Origin: Reyranella sp.
GTDB lineage: Bacteria; Pseudomonadota; Alphaproteobacteria; Reyranellales; Reyranellaceae
NCBI GenBank assembly: GCA_019745575.1
Contig: JAIETA010000295.1
Coordinates: 1 to 37,464 of the forward strand
Reading direction: 5' to 3'
Length of the DNA stretch: 37,464 nt
How positions within the stretch are numbered: position 1 is the first letter of the stretch; every line of letters starts with the position of its first letter. Under the pieces are notes generated by a model, which saw nothing but the letters and a program-made list of their open reading frames with translations, was not told where the DNA came from and did not search any database. The position numbers and the translations under genes were made by a program. Positions 9,090 through 16,209 of the stretch are shown here, piece after piece.

Positions 9090-10340
9090 GTGGGCTTTTT
9101 CACGCGCGTGCCGGCCTTGGCGCCGTTCCAGGTCAGGAGCTTCCGCTTCCAGTGGCCGGCCGATCTCCTGGCTTCCTGGGCCTTCGAGATGGAAGGGGTG
9201 ATCCTGGGCTGGTTCGTGCTGGTGTCGACCGGGTCGGTGCTGGCGCTGGCCGTGTTCGGTTCGCTGCAGTTCCTGGGCACCTTGATCTCGCCGCTGTTCG
9301 GCATGGCCGGCGACCGTTTCGGCAACCGCAATCTGCTCTGCCTGATGCGCGCGGCCTACGTGGCGATCGCGCTGATGCTGATGCTGCTGTTCCTGACCGA
9401 CAGCGCGGCGCCGGGGCCGGTCTTCGTGCTCGCCACCGTGATGGGCCTGATCCGGCCCTCGGACATCACCATGCGCAACCTCCTGGTCGGCGAGACCATG
9501 CCGGCCGACCGTCTGATGCCGGCCATGGGCATATCGCGCACCACGGCCGACTCGGCGCGCGTGGTCGGCGCGCTGTCCGGTGCCGCGCTGGTGGCGGCGG
9601 CGGGCTCGGGCCTGGCCTATGTCGGAGTCTGCGCGGTCTACGCCGCGAGCCTCGCCTTCACCTTCGGCGTCGCGACCCGGCGTCTGCGCCTGCTCGCCGA
9701 GGACGGATCGCAGACCTCGCCGCTGCGCGGCCTGCGCGAAGGGTTCGCCTACGTCTGGTCGACGCCGGTTCTGCGCGCGGTCATGTTGCTGGCCTTCCTG
9801 GTCAATTTCGCGGCCTACCCGCTGGTCGGCTCGCTGCTCGCCTATGTGGCCAAGAACATCTACGGCCTCGACCAGACCGGCCTCGGCTGGCTGATCGCAA
9901 GTTTCGCGGGCGGCGCGCTGGTGGGCTCGATCGCGGTGTCGACGCACGGCGCGCGGATCCGGCCGGCGCGCACCATGATCGTCTGCGCGCTGGCCTGGTT
10001 CGCGCTCAACCTGGTCTTTTCCTGGATCCGTTCGCCGCAGTGGGGCGAGGGCGTGCTGTTTGCCGCGGGCTTCGTGCAAAGTCTCTGCATGGTGCCGATG
10101 GCGGTCATCCTGCTGCGCGTCGCGGCGCCGGCCTTCCGCGGCCGGGTGATGGGCGTGCGCATGCTGGCCGTCTATGGGCTGCCCGTCGGCCTGCTGCTGT
10201 CGGGGCCGCTGGTCGAGCATGCGGGGTTCGCTGCGACGGGCTCGCTCTACAGCCTGATTGGCCTCGGCTTCACGCTGCTGATCGCCGTGCGCTGGCGGGC
10301 GCAGCTCTGGAATGCGCTCGCCGCCGCCAACGCGAGATGA
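9090..10340 (+). CDS. MFS transporter
   Basis: A 416-residue major facilitator superfamily protein with about 11-12 hydrophobic segments. The cytoplasmic loop between helices 2 and 3 has the MFS motif as GMAGDRFGNRN, and the second half has a matching loop near THGARIRPART. The sequence style (FRFQWPADLLASWAFEMEGVIL at the N-terminus) resembles the MFS_3/EntS-like exporters. The substrate is unknown. The true start is uncertain: GTG at 9090 has AGGAA directly before it and GAAGGGG 12 bp away; a GTG at 9108 is possible. The open frame far upstream is an antisense shadow of the radical SAM gene. LpxR follows 36 bp later. Confidence 0.85.
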   Translation: MGFFTRVPALAPFQVRSFRFQWPADLLASWAFEMEGVILGWFVLVSTGSVLALAVFGSLQFLGTLISPLFGMAGDRFGNRNLLCLMRAAYVAIALMLMLLFLTDSAAPGPVFVLATVMGLIRPSDITMRNLLVGETMPADRLMPAMGISRTTADSARVVGALSGAALVAAAGSGLAYVGVCAVYAASLAFTFGVATRRLRLLAEDGSQTSPLRGLREGFAYVWSTPVLRAVMLLAFLVNFAAYPLVGSLLAYVAKNIYGLDQTGLGWLIASFAGGALVGSIAVSTHGARIRPARTMIVCALAWFALNLVFSWIRSPQWGEGVLFAAGFVQSLCMVPMAVILLRVAAPAFRGRVMGVRMLAVYGLPVGLLLSGPLVEHAGFAATGSLYSLIGLGFTLLIAVRWRAQLWNALAAANAR

Positions 10341-10376
10341 CGAGCAACCCTTTCGCGGCTGCGGCGTTACCTTGCC

Positions 10377-11462
10377 ATGCAGGAACAAGTCGCCAAGACC
10401 ATTGCGCTCGCGATGGCGGCACTACTGGCGACCGTTTCCGACCTCAGTGCACAGCCGGCGCCGCCGCGGACGTCCGCGACCGAAGACGAACAGCGCAGCA
10501 TCTACACCTTTCAGGTCGAAAACGACGTCTTCAACCGCCTCGGCCGGTCGGACAGCGACTACACCAGCGGCCTTCGCCTGGGCTGGCTGTCCCCGGCGCT
10601 CACGGAACTGCCGGCGGGCGTGATTGCGGCAACGACGCTGCCGACCTTCTTCGGCGAAGCGCCCGCGACCTCGGTGATCCGTCGAATCGGCGTGTCGCTG
10701 GGCCAAAATCTCTACACCCCGGCGGATACGTTCACGAGCCAGCCGATCTACAACGACAGGCCCTACGCGGCCTGGCTCTATGCCGGCTTCGCGCTGCAAT
10801 ACACCTACAAGCGCCCCGACAAGACCGGCAAGGACGAGCCGGTGCGGCTCGACACGCTGCAAATCGATGTCGGCGTGGTCGGCCCAGCCGCCGGCGGCGA
10901 GTTCGTGCAGAACAACTTCCATACCCTGATCGGCGTTGCTCGCGCCAACGGCTGGGCCAACCAGTTGCACAATGAGCCGACCGTCGGACTGACCTTCGAA
11001 AGGCGCTGGCGGACCGGCCGGTCGCTGTTCATCGAGGATCCGAAACTGGAATTCGACTTCATTCCCCGTGTCGGTGCGGCCATCGGCAACGTCGCGACCT
11101 ACGCCAGCGTCGGCGGCACGGCGCGCATCGGCAAGGAACTGCGTGACGATTTTGGACCGTCGCGCGCCCGCCCGGCATTGCCCGGCTCGGAAGCGTTCAT
11201 CGGCGACGGCAGCTTCGGCTGGTATCTGTTCGCCGGCATCGACGTCCAGGCGGTTGCGCGCAACATTTTTCTCGACGGCAACACCGACGGCAACAGCCTG
11301 AGCGTCGGCCACCGTCCTTTCGTGGGGGAAGCCCAGGTCGGCATCGCCCTGCTCTACGGCGGCGCGCGCTTCACCTATACGCAGGTGCTGCGCACGCCCG
11401 AGTTCTATCAGCAGGACCGCTTCACCCAGTTCGGCTCAGTGAACGTCACCTTCCGATACTGA
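10377..11462 (+). CDS. LpxR-like outer-membrane lipid A deacylase (DUF2219)
   Basis: A 361-residue protein with an N-terminal signal peptide (hydrophobic about 8-20, likely cleavage after Ala25 in LSAQP) and a C-terminal aromatic residue (VTFRY), as expected for an outer-membrane beta-barrel. Family motifs are VENDVF (Asn49, Asp50), YTSGLRLGW (Thr63), NDRPYAAWLY (126-135), and FHTLIG with His182 followed by GWANQLHNEP. In Salmonella LpxR the equivalent Asn, Asp, Thr and His residues form the active site that removes the 3'-acyloxyacyl chain of lipid A. It lies 36 bp after the MFS gene and may be cotranscribed. No clear Shine-Dalgarno sequence is visible. Confidence 0.85.
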   Translation: MQEQVAKTIALAMAALLATVSDLSAQPAPPRTSATEDEQRSIYTFQVENDVFNRLGRSDSDYTSGLRLGWLSPALTELPAGVIAATTLPTFFGEAPATSVIRRIGVSLGQNLYTPADTFTSQPIYNDRPYAAWLYAGFALQYTYKRPDKTGKDEPVRLDTLQIDVGVVGPAAGGEFVQNNFHTLIGVARANGWANQLHNEPTVGLTFERRWRTGRSLFIEDPKLEFDFIPRVGAAIGNVATYASVGGTARIGKELRDDFGPSRARPALPGSEAFIGDGSFGWYLFAGIDVQAVARNIFLDGNTDGNSLSVGHRPFVGEAQVGIALLYGGARFTYTQVLRTPEFYQQDRFTQFGSVNVTFRY

Positions 11463-11478
11463 GTTCGGCTGTCGAGGG

Positions 11479-11620
11479 CTATGGTCGTCCCATCAGCAGG
11501 GTCGGCACGAAGCCCGCGCCGTCGCTGGCGACGTAGCCCCGGGCCGCTGCTGCAGGCCTGGCGTGACAGGGCGCCGATCAGGACCATAGTCGGGACGATC
11601 AGCAGAATGATGCCCAGCAT
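11479..11620 (-). pseudogene. Frameshifted DUF3309-type small membrane protein gene
   Basis: Read from an ATG at 11620, the start MLGIILLIVPTMVLIGAL matches the N-terminal hydrophobic segment of the roughly 50-residue DUF3309 proteins. The frame then runs on into non-hydrophobic sequence. Shifting the frame at about 11530 gives GYVASDGAGF..LLMGRP and a TAG at 11479-11481, which resembles the second half of the family (GYGPSG..., ending LLLGR). The coding sequence therefore appears split by a one-base frameshift, and the second segment has also lost hydrophobicity. It lies immediately downstream of sodB in the same orientation. A sequencing error cannot be excluded. Confidence 0.5.
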
Positions 11621-11629
11621 GGACTTTGC

Positions 11630-12250
11630 TTAGGCGAGGTTCTTCTCGGCGAACCGCCAGTTCACGAGCTTGTCCAGCCAGGCCGCGAGGTGATCGGCCC
11701 GGCGGTTCTGGTAGTCGAGGTAGTAGGCGTGCTCCCATACGTCGGCGACCAGCAGCGGCGTGCCACCGCGGGCGATCGGCGTGTCGGCGTTCGCCGTCGT
11801 CTCGATCCTGAGCGCGCCGTCCTTGCCCTTGACCAGCCACGCCCAGCCGCTGCCGAAATGGCCGCCGGCGGCCTGGGCAAAAGCCTTCTTGAAACCGGCG
11901 AGATCGCCGAAGCTCTTCTCCAGCGCCTCCTTGACCTTGCCGGTCGGCGCACCGACTTTCGGCGTCATGCTGTGCCAATAGAATTCGTGATTCCACGCCT
12001 GGGCCGCGTTGTTGAAGATCTTCTTGGCTGCAGCATCCTTGTCGCCAGCCGCGCGCACGACGATATCGTCCAACGACAGGGCCTCATACGGCGTGCCGGC
12101 AACCAGCTCGTTCAATGTCTTGACGTAGGCCGCGTGGTGCTTGCCGTAGTGGACGGAAATGGTTCTGGCCGATATCACCGGCGCCAGAGCGTCCTCGGCA
12201 TAGGGCAGCTTGGGGAGGGTGAAGGGGGCCTTCGTCTTGTCCAACGGCAT
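11630..12250 (-). CDS. sodB: Iron superoxide dismutase
   Basis: A 206-residue cytoplasmic superoxide dismutase converting superoxide to oxygen and peroxide. Metal ligands are His34 (VHYGKHH), His88 (WNHEFYW), Asp170 and His174 ([12 protein letters not shown]). Gln84 in NNAAQAWNH and the [11 protein letters not shown] motif are typical of iron rather than manganese enzymes. The start is supported by TAGGAG 8 bp upstream. The leader contains two overlapping inverted repeats behind an AT-rich -10-like TATATT, described separately. The frameshifted DUF3309 gene begins 9 bp after its stop. Confidence 0.96.
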   Translation of the reverse strand: MPLDKTKAPFTLPKLPYAEDALAPVISARTISVHYGKHHAAYVKTLNELVAGTPYEALSLDDIVVRAAGDKDAAAKKIFNNAAQAWNHEFYWHSMTPKVGAPTGKVKEALEKSFGDLAGFKKAFAQAAGGHFGSGWAWLVKGKDGALRIETTANADTPIARGGTPLLVADVWEHAYYLDYQNRRADHLAAWLDKLVNWRFAEKNLA

Positions 12251-12267
12251 GATCGGTACTCCTAAAC

Positions 12268-12301
12268 TGCGTTCACCCGGAATATGGAACGCATGGGTGA
12301 A
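12268..12301 (-). promoter_or_regulatory. Overlapping inverted repeats in the sodB leader
   Basis: Two perfect 7-bp inverted repeats overlap just upstream of sodB. TGCGTTC (12268-12274) pairs with GAACGCA (12287-12293), and TTCACCC (12272-12278) pairs with GGGTGAA (12295-12301). The two pairings share bases, so as RNA hairpins they would exclude each other; as DNA they look like nested operators. On the sodB strand they lie between a -10-like TATATT (12301-12306 region) and the Shine-Dalgarno sequence at about 12259-12263. Regulation of sodB by metal or redox state would make biological sense but is inference. Confidence 0.5.
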
Positions 12302-12342
12302 ATATAAGTTGCAGTGGACAGAGTGCGACCCCGCTCAGCGCA

Positions 12343-12777
12343 TCAAAAGCCCTTCAATCGATATTTCTCCAGGGCGGTCCGCAACACTTGATCGATCGGG
12401 TGAGGCGTTTCGCCCTTGAGCCGGACCACCGTCATCTCGGCCGCGACGATGCAGACTGCGTCCTTGAAGGCGGCCGACCCCACGGTGACCGAACTGGTGC
12501 CGATCCTGATGACGCCGGTGCCGAGTTCGACCTGGCCCGGCCAGTGCGACTCGGCCAGGAAGCTCACGGTCATGCCGGCCGAAATGCCACGCACGCCGTC
12601 CTCGCCTCGGGCCATCATGCCGACATCGCGGATGAAGGTGAGACGGGCGGTCTCGAGATAGGCGCAGAGCGCCACGTTGTTGACGTGGCCGGCGGCGTCC
12701 TGGTCGGAGAAGCGCACGGTGTCGGTGCACCAGTGCGGAAAGATCGAACGATCTTGTAGGCGTTTGTCGCGCGACAT
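12343..12777 (-). CDS. Acyl-CoA thioesterase, 4HBT (hot-dog) family
   Basis: A 144-residue hot-dog thioesterase. The 4HBT signature is VRFSDQDAAGHVNNVALCAYLETAR, in which the Asp after the first strand and the GHVNN turn form the active site of YbgC/FadM-type enzymes. It should hydrolyse acyl-CoA to free acid and CoA. The ATG at 12777 gives a family-length protein; an in-frame ATG at 12795 is possible. The long open frame to the right is a shadow of the acyl-CoA dehydrogenase. The divergent dehydrogenase begins only 27 bp away, so promoters must be very compact. Confidence 0.88.
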   Translation of the reverse strand: MSRDKRLQDRSIFPHWCTDTVRFSDQDAAGHVNNVALCAYLETARLTFIRDVGMMARGEDGVRGISAGMTVSFLAESHWPGQVELGTGVIRIGTSSVTVGSAAFKDAVCIVAAEMTVVRLKGETPHPIDQVLRTALEKYRLKGF

Positions 12778-12804
12778 GGAGCGCGAGTGTAGCATGGCGC
12801 TGCC

Positions 12805-13965
12805 ATGACACACCCCATCTTCAGCGAAGACCACGACCTCATCCGCGCCCAGCTCCGCCGCTTCGTCGACGAACGGGTGCGTCCGCACGGCCCCAAATGG
12901 GAGGAGGCGGGCTTCGTGCCGCGCGAAGTGCTGCGCGAGATGGGCGGCCTCGGCTTTCTTTCGTTGCGCGTGCCCGAGGCGCTGGGCGGCGCCGGCCTCG
13001 ATGCCCGCGCCTCGGTCGTGCTGGCCGAGGAGGTGGGCCGCTCCACCCATGGCGGTTTCGCCATCACCGTGCTGGTCCATACCGACATGGCGAGCCCGCA
13101 TCTCGTGCGCTTCGGCAGTCGGCGCCAGCTCGAGAAGTACCTGCCCGATGTCATGGCTGGCCGCCTCGTCACGGCGGTCGGCGTTACCGAGCCCGGTGCC
13201 GGCTCCGATGTCGCCGGCATCCGCACCCGCGCCGTGCGCGACGGCAACAGCTATGTCCTGAACGGCGCCAAGATGTTCATCACCAACGGCGTCCATGGCG
13301 ACCTCTTCTTCATCGCCGCCCGGACCGACCCCGCGGCCAAGGGCAGCCGCGCCATCACCATGTTCATCGTCGAGAAGGGCACGCCGGGTTTTCGCGTCGG
13401 CCGCGCCCTCGACAAGACGGGCTGGCGGTCGTCGGACACCGCCGAGCTCGTCTTCGAGGATTGCCACGTGCCGGCCGAGAACGTGCTGGGCGAGGAGAAC
13501 CGCGGCTTCTACTCGATCATGGCCAACTTCCAGACCGAGCGGCTGGTGATCGGCGCCATGGCGATGGCCGAGGCGCGCGAGGCGCTGCGCCTCACCTTCG
13601 AGTATGTGAACCAGCGGACCGCCTTTGGCGCACCGCTGTGGGACAAGCAGGCGATCCGCCAACGCCTGTCCAGGCGGCTGGCCGAGGTCGAGGCTGCCCG
13701 CCAGCTCATCCACCACACCGCCTGGCTCGACGCCCAGGGCACGGATTGCGTGGCCCAGGTGTCGATGGTCAAGGCGCTGGCCGGCGACCTGGTGAACGCC
13801 GTTCTTTACGACTGCGTGCAGTTCCACGGCGGCATGGGCTTCGTGCGCGAGACGGCGGTCGAGCGCATGGCGCGCGACGCCCGTGTGCAGGCGATCGGCG
13901 GCGGCGCATCGGAGGTCATGCTGGAGGAAATCGCCAAGCGCTTCGGCCAGGCCATCGCGGATTGA
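12805..13965 (+). CDS. Acyl-CoA dehydrogenase
   Basis: A 386-residue FAD-dependent acyl-CoA dehydrogenase (alpha,beta-desaturation of acyl-CoA, electrons to ETF). It shows VTEPGAGSDVAG (127-138) and FITNG (158-162) of the FAD/substrate site, RTAFGAPLW of the C-terminal domain, and QFHGGMGF near residue 342. The position of the MCAD/SCAD catalytic Glu is Gly here (IGGGASEVM). Instead Glu245 in NFQTERLVIG occupies the place of the base in isovaleryl-CoA and long-chain dehydrogenases. It has no Shine-Dalgarno sequence and starts 27 bp from the divergent thioesterase, so the mRNA may be leaderless. It heads an operon with maoC, VOC and two thioesterase genes. Confidence 0.94.
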   Translation: MTHPIFSEDHDLIRAQLRRFVDERVRPHGPKWEEAGFVPREVLREMGGLGFLSLRVPEALGGAGLDARASVVLAEEVGRSTHGGFAITVLVHTDMASPHLVRFGSRRQLEKYLPDVMAGRLVTAVGVTEPGAGSDVAGIRTRAVRDGNSYVLNGAKMFITNGVHGDLFFIAARTDPAAKGSRAITMFIVEKGTPGFRVGRALDKTGWRSSDTAELVFEDCHVPAENVLGEENRGFYSIMANFQTERLVIGAMAMAEAREALRLTFEYVNQRTAFGAPLWDKQAIRQRLSRRLAEVEAARQLIHHTAWLDAQGTDCVAQVSMVKALAGDLVNAVLYDCVQFHGGMGFVRETAVERMARDARVQAIGGGASEVMLEEIAKRFGQAIAD

Positions 13966-13998
13966 CGGGCCCGGCCTCCCTCTGCGAAGACCGATCCC

Positions 13999-14457
13999 AT
14001 GAAATCCGACGCTCCGCGCTATTGGGAAGACTACGAACCGGGCAAGAAGTATCCGCTGGGATCGACGCTCTTCACCGAACAGGAGATCGTCGAGTTCGCC
14101 CGGCTCTACGACCCGCAGAGTTTCCACGTCGATGCCGAAGCGGCCCGGACCTCGATGTTCGGCGGGCTGATTGCCTCGGGCTGGCATGTCACGTCCAAGC
14201 TGATGCGCCTGTTCGTCGACAACTACATCGACACCCGCACCGCCCTGGGCTCGCCGGGCCTCGACGAGATCCGCTGGCTAAAGCCGGTACGCCCGGGCGA
14301 CACGCTCAACGCCTGGGTCGAATGCGCGTCGAAAGTGCCGTCGAAGAGCCGGGCCGACCTCGGCGTCATTCACGAGCATTGGGGCGCCACCAACCAGAAG
14401 GGCGAGTTGGTGGTGACGGTGAAGGGCATCAACATGGTGCGGAGGAGGCCGGCATGA
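13999..14457 (+). CDS. MaoC-family (R)-specific enoyl-CoA hydratase
   Basis: A 152-residue single hot-dog protein of the MaoC dehydratase family. The hydratase motif is recognisable as FARLYDPQSFHVDAEAA with Asp and His five residues apart (D-x4-H), followed by FGGLIASGWHV. These enzymes hydrate trans-2-enoyl-CoA to (R)-3-hydroxyacyl-CoA, or act on related CoA esters. It follows the dehydrogenase by 33 bp, an order matching successive steps of acyl-CoA breakdown. Its stop overlaps the start of the VOC gene (ATGA, 14454-14457). Confidence 0.9.
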   Translation: MKSDAPRYWEDYEPGKKYPLGSTLFTEQEIVEFARLYDPQSFHVDAEAARTSMFGGLIASGWHVTSKLMRLFVDNYIDTRTALGSPGLDEIRWLKPVRPGDTLNAWVECASKVPSKSRADLGVIHEHWGATNQKGELVVTVKGINMVRRRPA

Positions 14458-15299
14458 AGCGCGCGGTGAAGGGGCTCGACCACGTCGTGGTCATGGTCGA
14501 CGGGATCGACGCGGCGGAGACGGCCTATCGGCGCCTTGGCTTCCAGGTCCAGCCGCGCGGCTTCCACAGAAAGCTGGGGACCGCCAATCACCTGATGATC
14601 TTCGACAAGGATTATTTCGAAATCCTGGGCATCGTCGAGGACACCGAGTTCAACGCCGAGCGCCGCGAGTGGCTCAAGGACGGCGGCGGCCTCGCCAACG
14701 TGGCGCTGGCGACCGACGGCGCCGACCTCGCCTTCGATGCCTTCATGCAGGCCGGGCTGCAGCCCGACGCGCCGCTGTTCTTCGACCGCGCCGTCGACGT
14801 CGCAGGCAGGACGGAGCACGCCAGGTTCCGCACCGTGCGCATTCCCAAAACCCACATGCCGGTGGTCGGCTTCTTCGTTTGCGAACATCAGACACCCGAG
14901 TTCGTCTATCGCCCTGAATGGGCCAAGCATCCCAACGGCGCCCGCGGCATCCTGGGCGTCACGGTGATCGCCGAGCGGCCGGCGCAATGGATCCCGGAAC
15001 TCGAGAAGTATTTCGGCGCCGGCTCGGCCAGGCGCGACGGCGAAGGCCTGATCGTGGATACCGGCACGCAACCGATCCGCTATCTGACCCGCAAAGACTA
15101 CGCGGCGCGCTATCCCGGCGTGACACCGGTGCGTCCCGGCGACCATCCTGCCCTGCTCACCGTGCGCGTCGACAGTCTTGCCGCCTGCGAGGCTTTGCTG
15201 ACCGGCAACGGCGTCAGGGTCTTGAAGCCCGACCGCGACCGGCTGATCGTGCCGCCCGCCGAGGCCGCCCACCTCACCCTGGAATTCGCGGAGCGTTAG
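14454..15299 (+). CDS. VOC-family protein (Glyoxalase_3-like)
   Basis: A 281-residue protein that starts GLDHVVVMVDGIDAAETAYRRLGF, the hallmark of Glyoxalase_3-like VOC proteins. A second VOC-type half begins near residue 160 (ARGILGVTVIAERPAQWI). His10 and Glu57 (YFEILGI) are plausible metal ligands of the first domain. Substrate and reaction are unknown; many relatives sit in acyl-CoA or aromatic degradation clusters. The ATG overlaps the maoC stop, and GGAGGAGG lies 5-12 bp upstream, inside maoC. Confidence 0.85.
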   Translation: MKRAVKGLDHVVVMVDGIDAAETAYRRLGFQVQPRGFHRKLGTANHLMIFDKDYFEILGIVEDTEFNAERREWLKDGGGLANVALATDGADLAFDAFMQAGLQPDAPLFFDRAVDVAGRTEHARFRTVRIPKTHMPVVGFFVCEHQTPEFVYRPEWAKHPNGARGILGVTVIAERPAQWIPELEKYFGAGSARRDGEGLIVDTGTQPIRYLTRKDYAARYPGVTPVRPGDHPALLTVRVDSLAACEALLTGNGVRVLKPDRDRLIVPPAEAAHLTLEFAER

Positions 15300-15304
15300 A
15301 CTTC

Positions 15305-15748
15305 ATGGCGTTCGATCTTGCCGATCGCGGCATTTACGGCTTCTCGACCAGCGAAAATCTCCGGTTCGCCGACCTCGATGCCAACGGCCACGTCAACAAC
15401 GGCGCTTTCATCGAACTTCTGGAGAGTGCCCGCGTTTCCTACCTGCGCCGGATCGTGCGCGCCGGCCTGCCGCGCTTTCGCCTGGTCATCGGCCGCATAG
15501 AAGCCGACTTCAAGCGCCAGATGTTCTACCCCGGCACCGCCACGGCCTGCGCCCGGTTGATCGAGGTGCACGAGCGCAAGTGCGTGATCGGCCAGGGCCT
15601 GTTCGACGGAGACGGCAACTGCACGGCCGTCCAGCGGGTCGTCATGGTGTCGTTGAACGAGGAGACGCACCGCAGCAGCCCGTTCGATCCTGCCGTGCGC
15701 GATGCTCTCGAGAAGATGGCGGCGTCGAAAGATGGGCTGTCCGCATGA
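15305..15748 (+). CDS. Acyl-CoA thioesterase, 4HBT family (second)
   Basis: A 147-residue hot-dog thioesterase with the motif LRFADLDANGHVNNGAFIELLESAR, very similar in layout to the 12343-12777 protein but in the forward operon. It should cleave acyl-CoA thioesters in the cytoplasm. The ATG is 5 bp after the VOC stop, and the upstream open frame is a shadow of the VOC gene. Its stop overlaps the start of the next thioesterase gene (ATGA, 15745-15748). Confidence 0.88.
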   Translation: MAFDLADRGIYGFSTSENLRFADLDANGHVNNGAFIELLESARVSYLRRIVRAGLPRFRLVIGRIEADFKRQMFYPGTATACARLIEVHERKCVIGQGLFDGDGNCTAVQRVVMVSLNEETHRSSPFDPAVRDALEKMAASKDGLSA

Positions 15749-16209
15749 CCGTCGCCGTACCGCAGGGTTTCACCCGGCTCGACGTGCCCGACGATTTCGT
15801 GGCGCTGGCCGGACCGCTCTGGATGAAGGCCGAAGCCGACGGTCTGCGTATCGGCCTGCCGCTGGAGCGGCGTCATGGCAATCCGATGGGATGGGCGCAT
15901 GGCGGGCTTCTGGTCACCGTGGCCGACATGGTGATGGGCATGGGCTCGGGCTTCGCCACCGGCATCCGCTGGCCGCACCCGACGATCTCGCTCACCAGCG
16001 AGTTCGTGCGCGGCGCACGGCTCGGCCAGTGGCTCGAAGGCAAGGCGCGCATCGCCCGCCGGACGGTCAATTTCTGCTTCGCCAGCTGCGATCTCGTCTG
16101 CGGCGGCGAGATCGTCCTGGTCTCGACCGGTGTCTTCAAGGTGCCGGATGTCGACAAGATCCCCGAGCCGTTCCGGACCCAGGCACTCGGCAAGTGGGGC
16201 GACGGCTAG
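15745..16209 (+). CDS. PaaI-family hot-dog thioesterase
   Basis: A 154-residue protein of the PaaI thioesterase family. The signature HGNPMGWAHGGLLVTVADMVMG contains the N..G..HGG...AD pattern of the active-site helix. Family members hydrolyse aryl- or acyl-CoA esters, often as a CoA-releasing safety valve. It is the fifth gene of the acyl-CoA operon and is coupled to the previous thioesterase by ATGA. Its TAG forms the palindrome CTAG (16206-16209) with the stop of the convergent membrane glycosyltransferase gene. Confidence 0.88.
   Translation: MTVAVPQGFTRLDVPDDFVALAGPLWMKAEADGLRIGLPLERRHGNPMGWAHGGLLVTVADMVMGMGSGFATGIRWPHPTISLTSEFVRGARLGQWLEGKARIARRTVNFCFASCDLVCGGEIVLVSTGVFKVPDVDKIPEPFRTQALGKWGDG

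Noticed and set aside
6372-10340. A 1322-codon open frame on the plus strand
   Set aside because: Most of it lies antisense to the cyclase and radical SAM genes and reads as low-complexity shadow sequence; only the last part from about 9090 is the real MFS gene.
11408-11620. The 70-codon minus-strand frame as an intact gene
   Set aside because: Only its first third looks like a membrane protein, and the matching second half is in another frame; it also runs into the end of the convergent LpxR gene.
12868-14187. The upstream part of a 614-codon minus-strand frame in front of the thioesterase
   Set aside because: It is antisense to the acyl-CoA dehydrogenase; the thioesterase fold begins at 12777.
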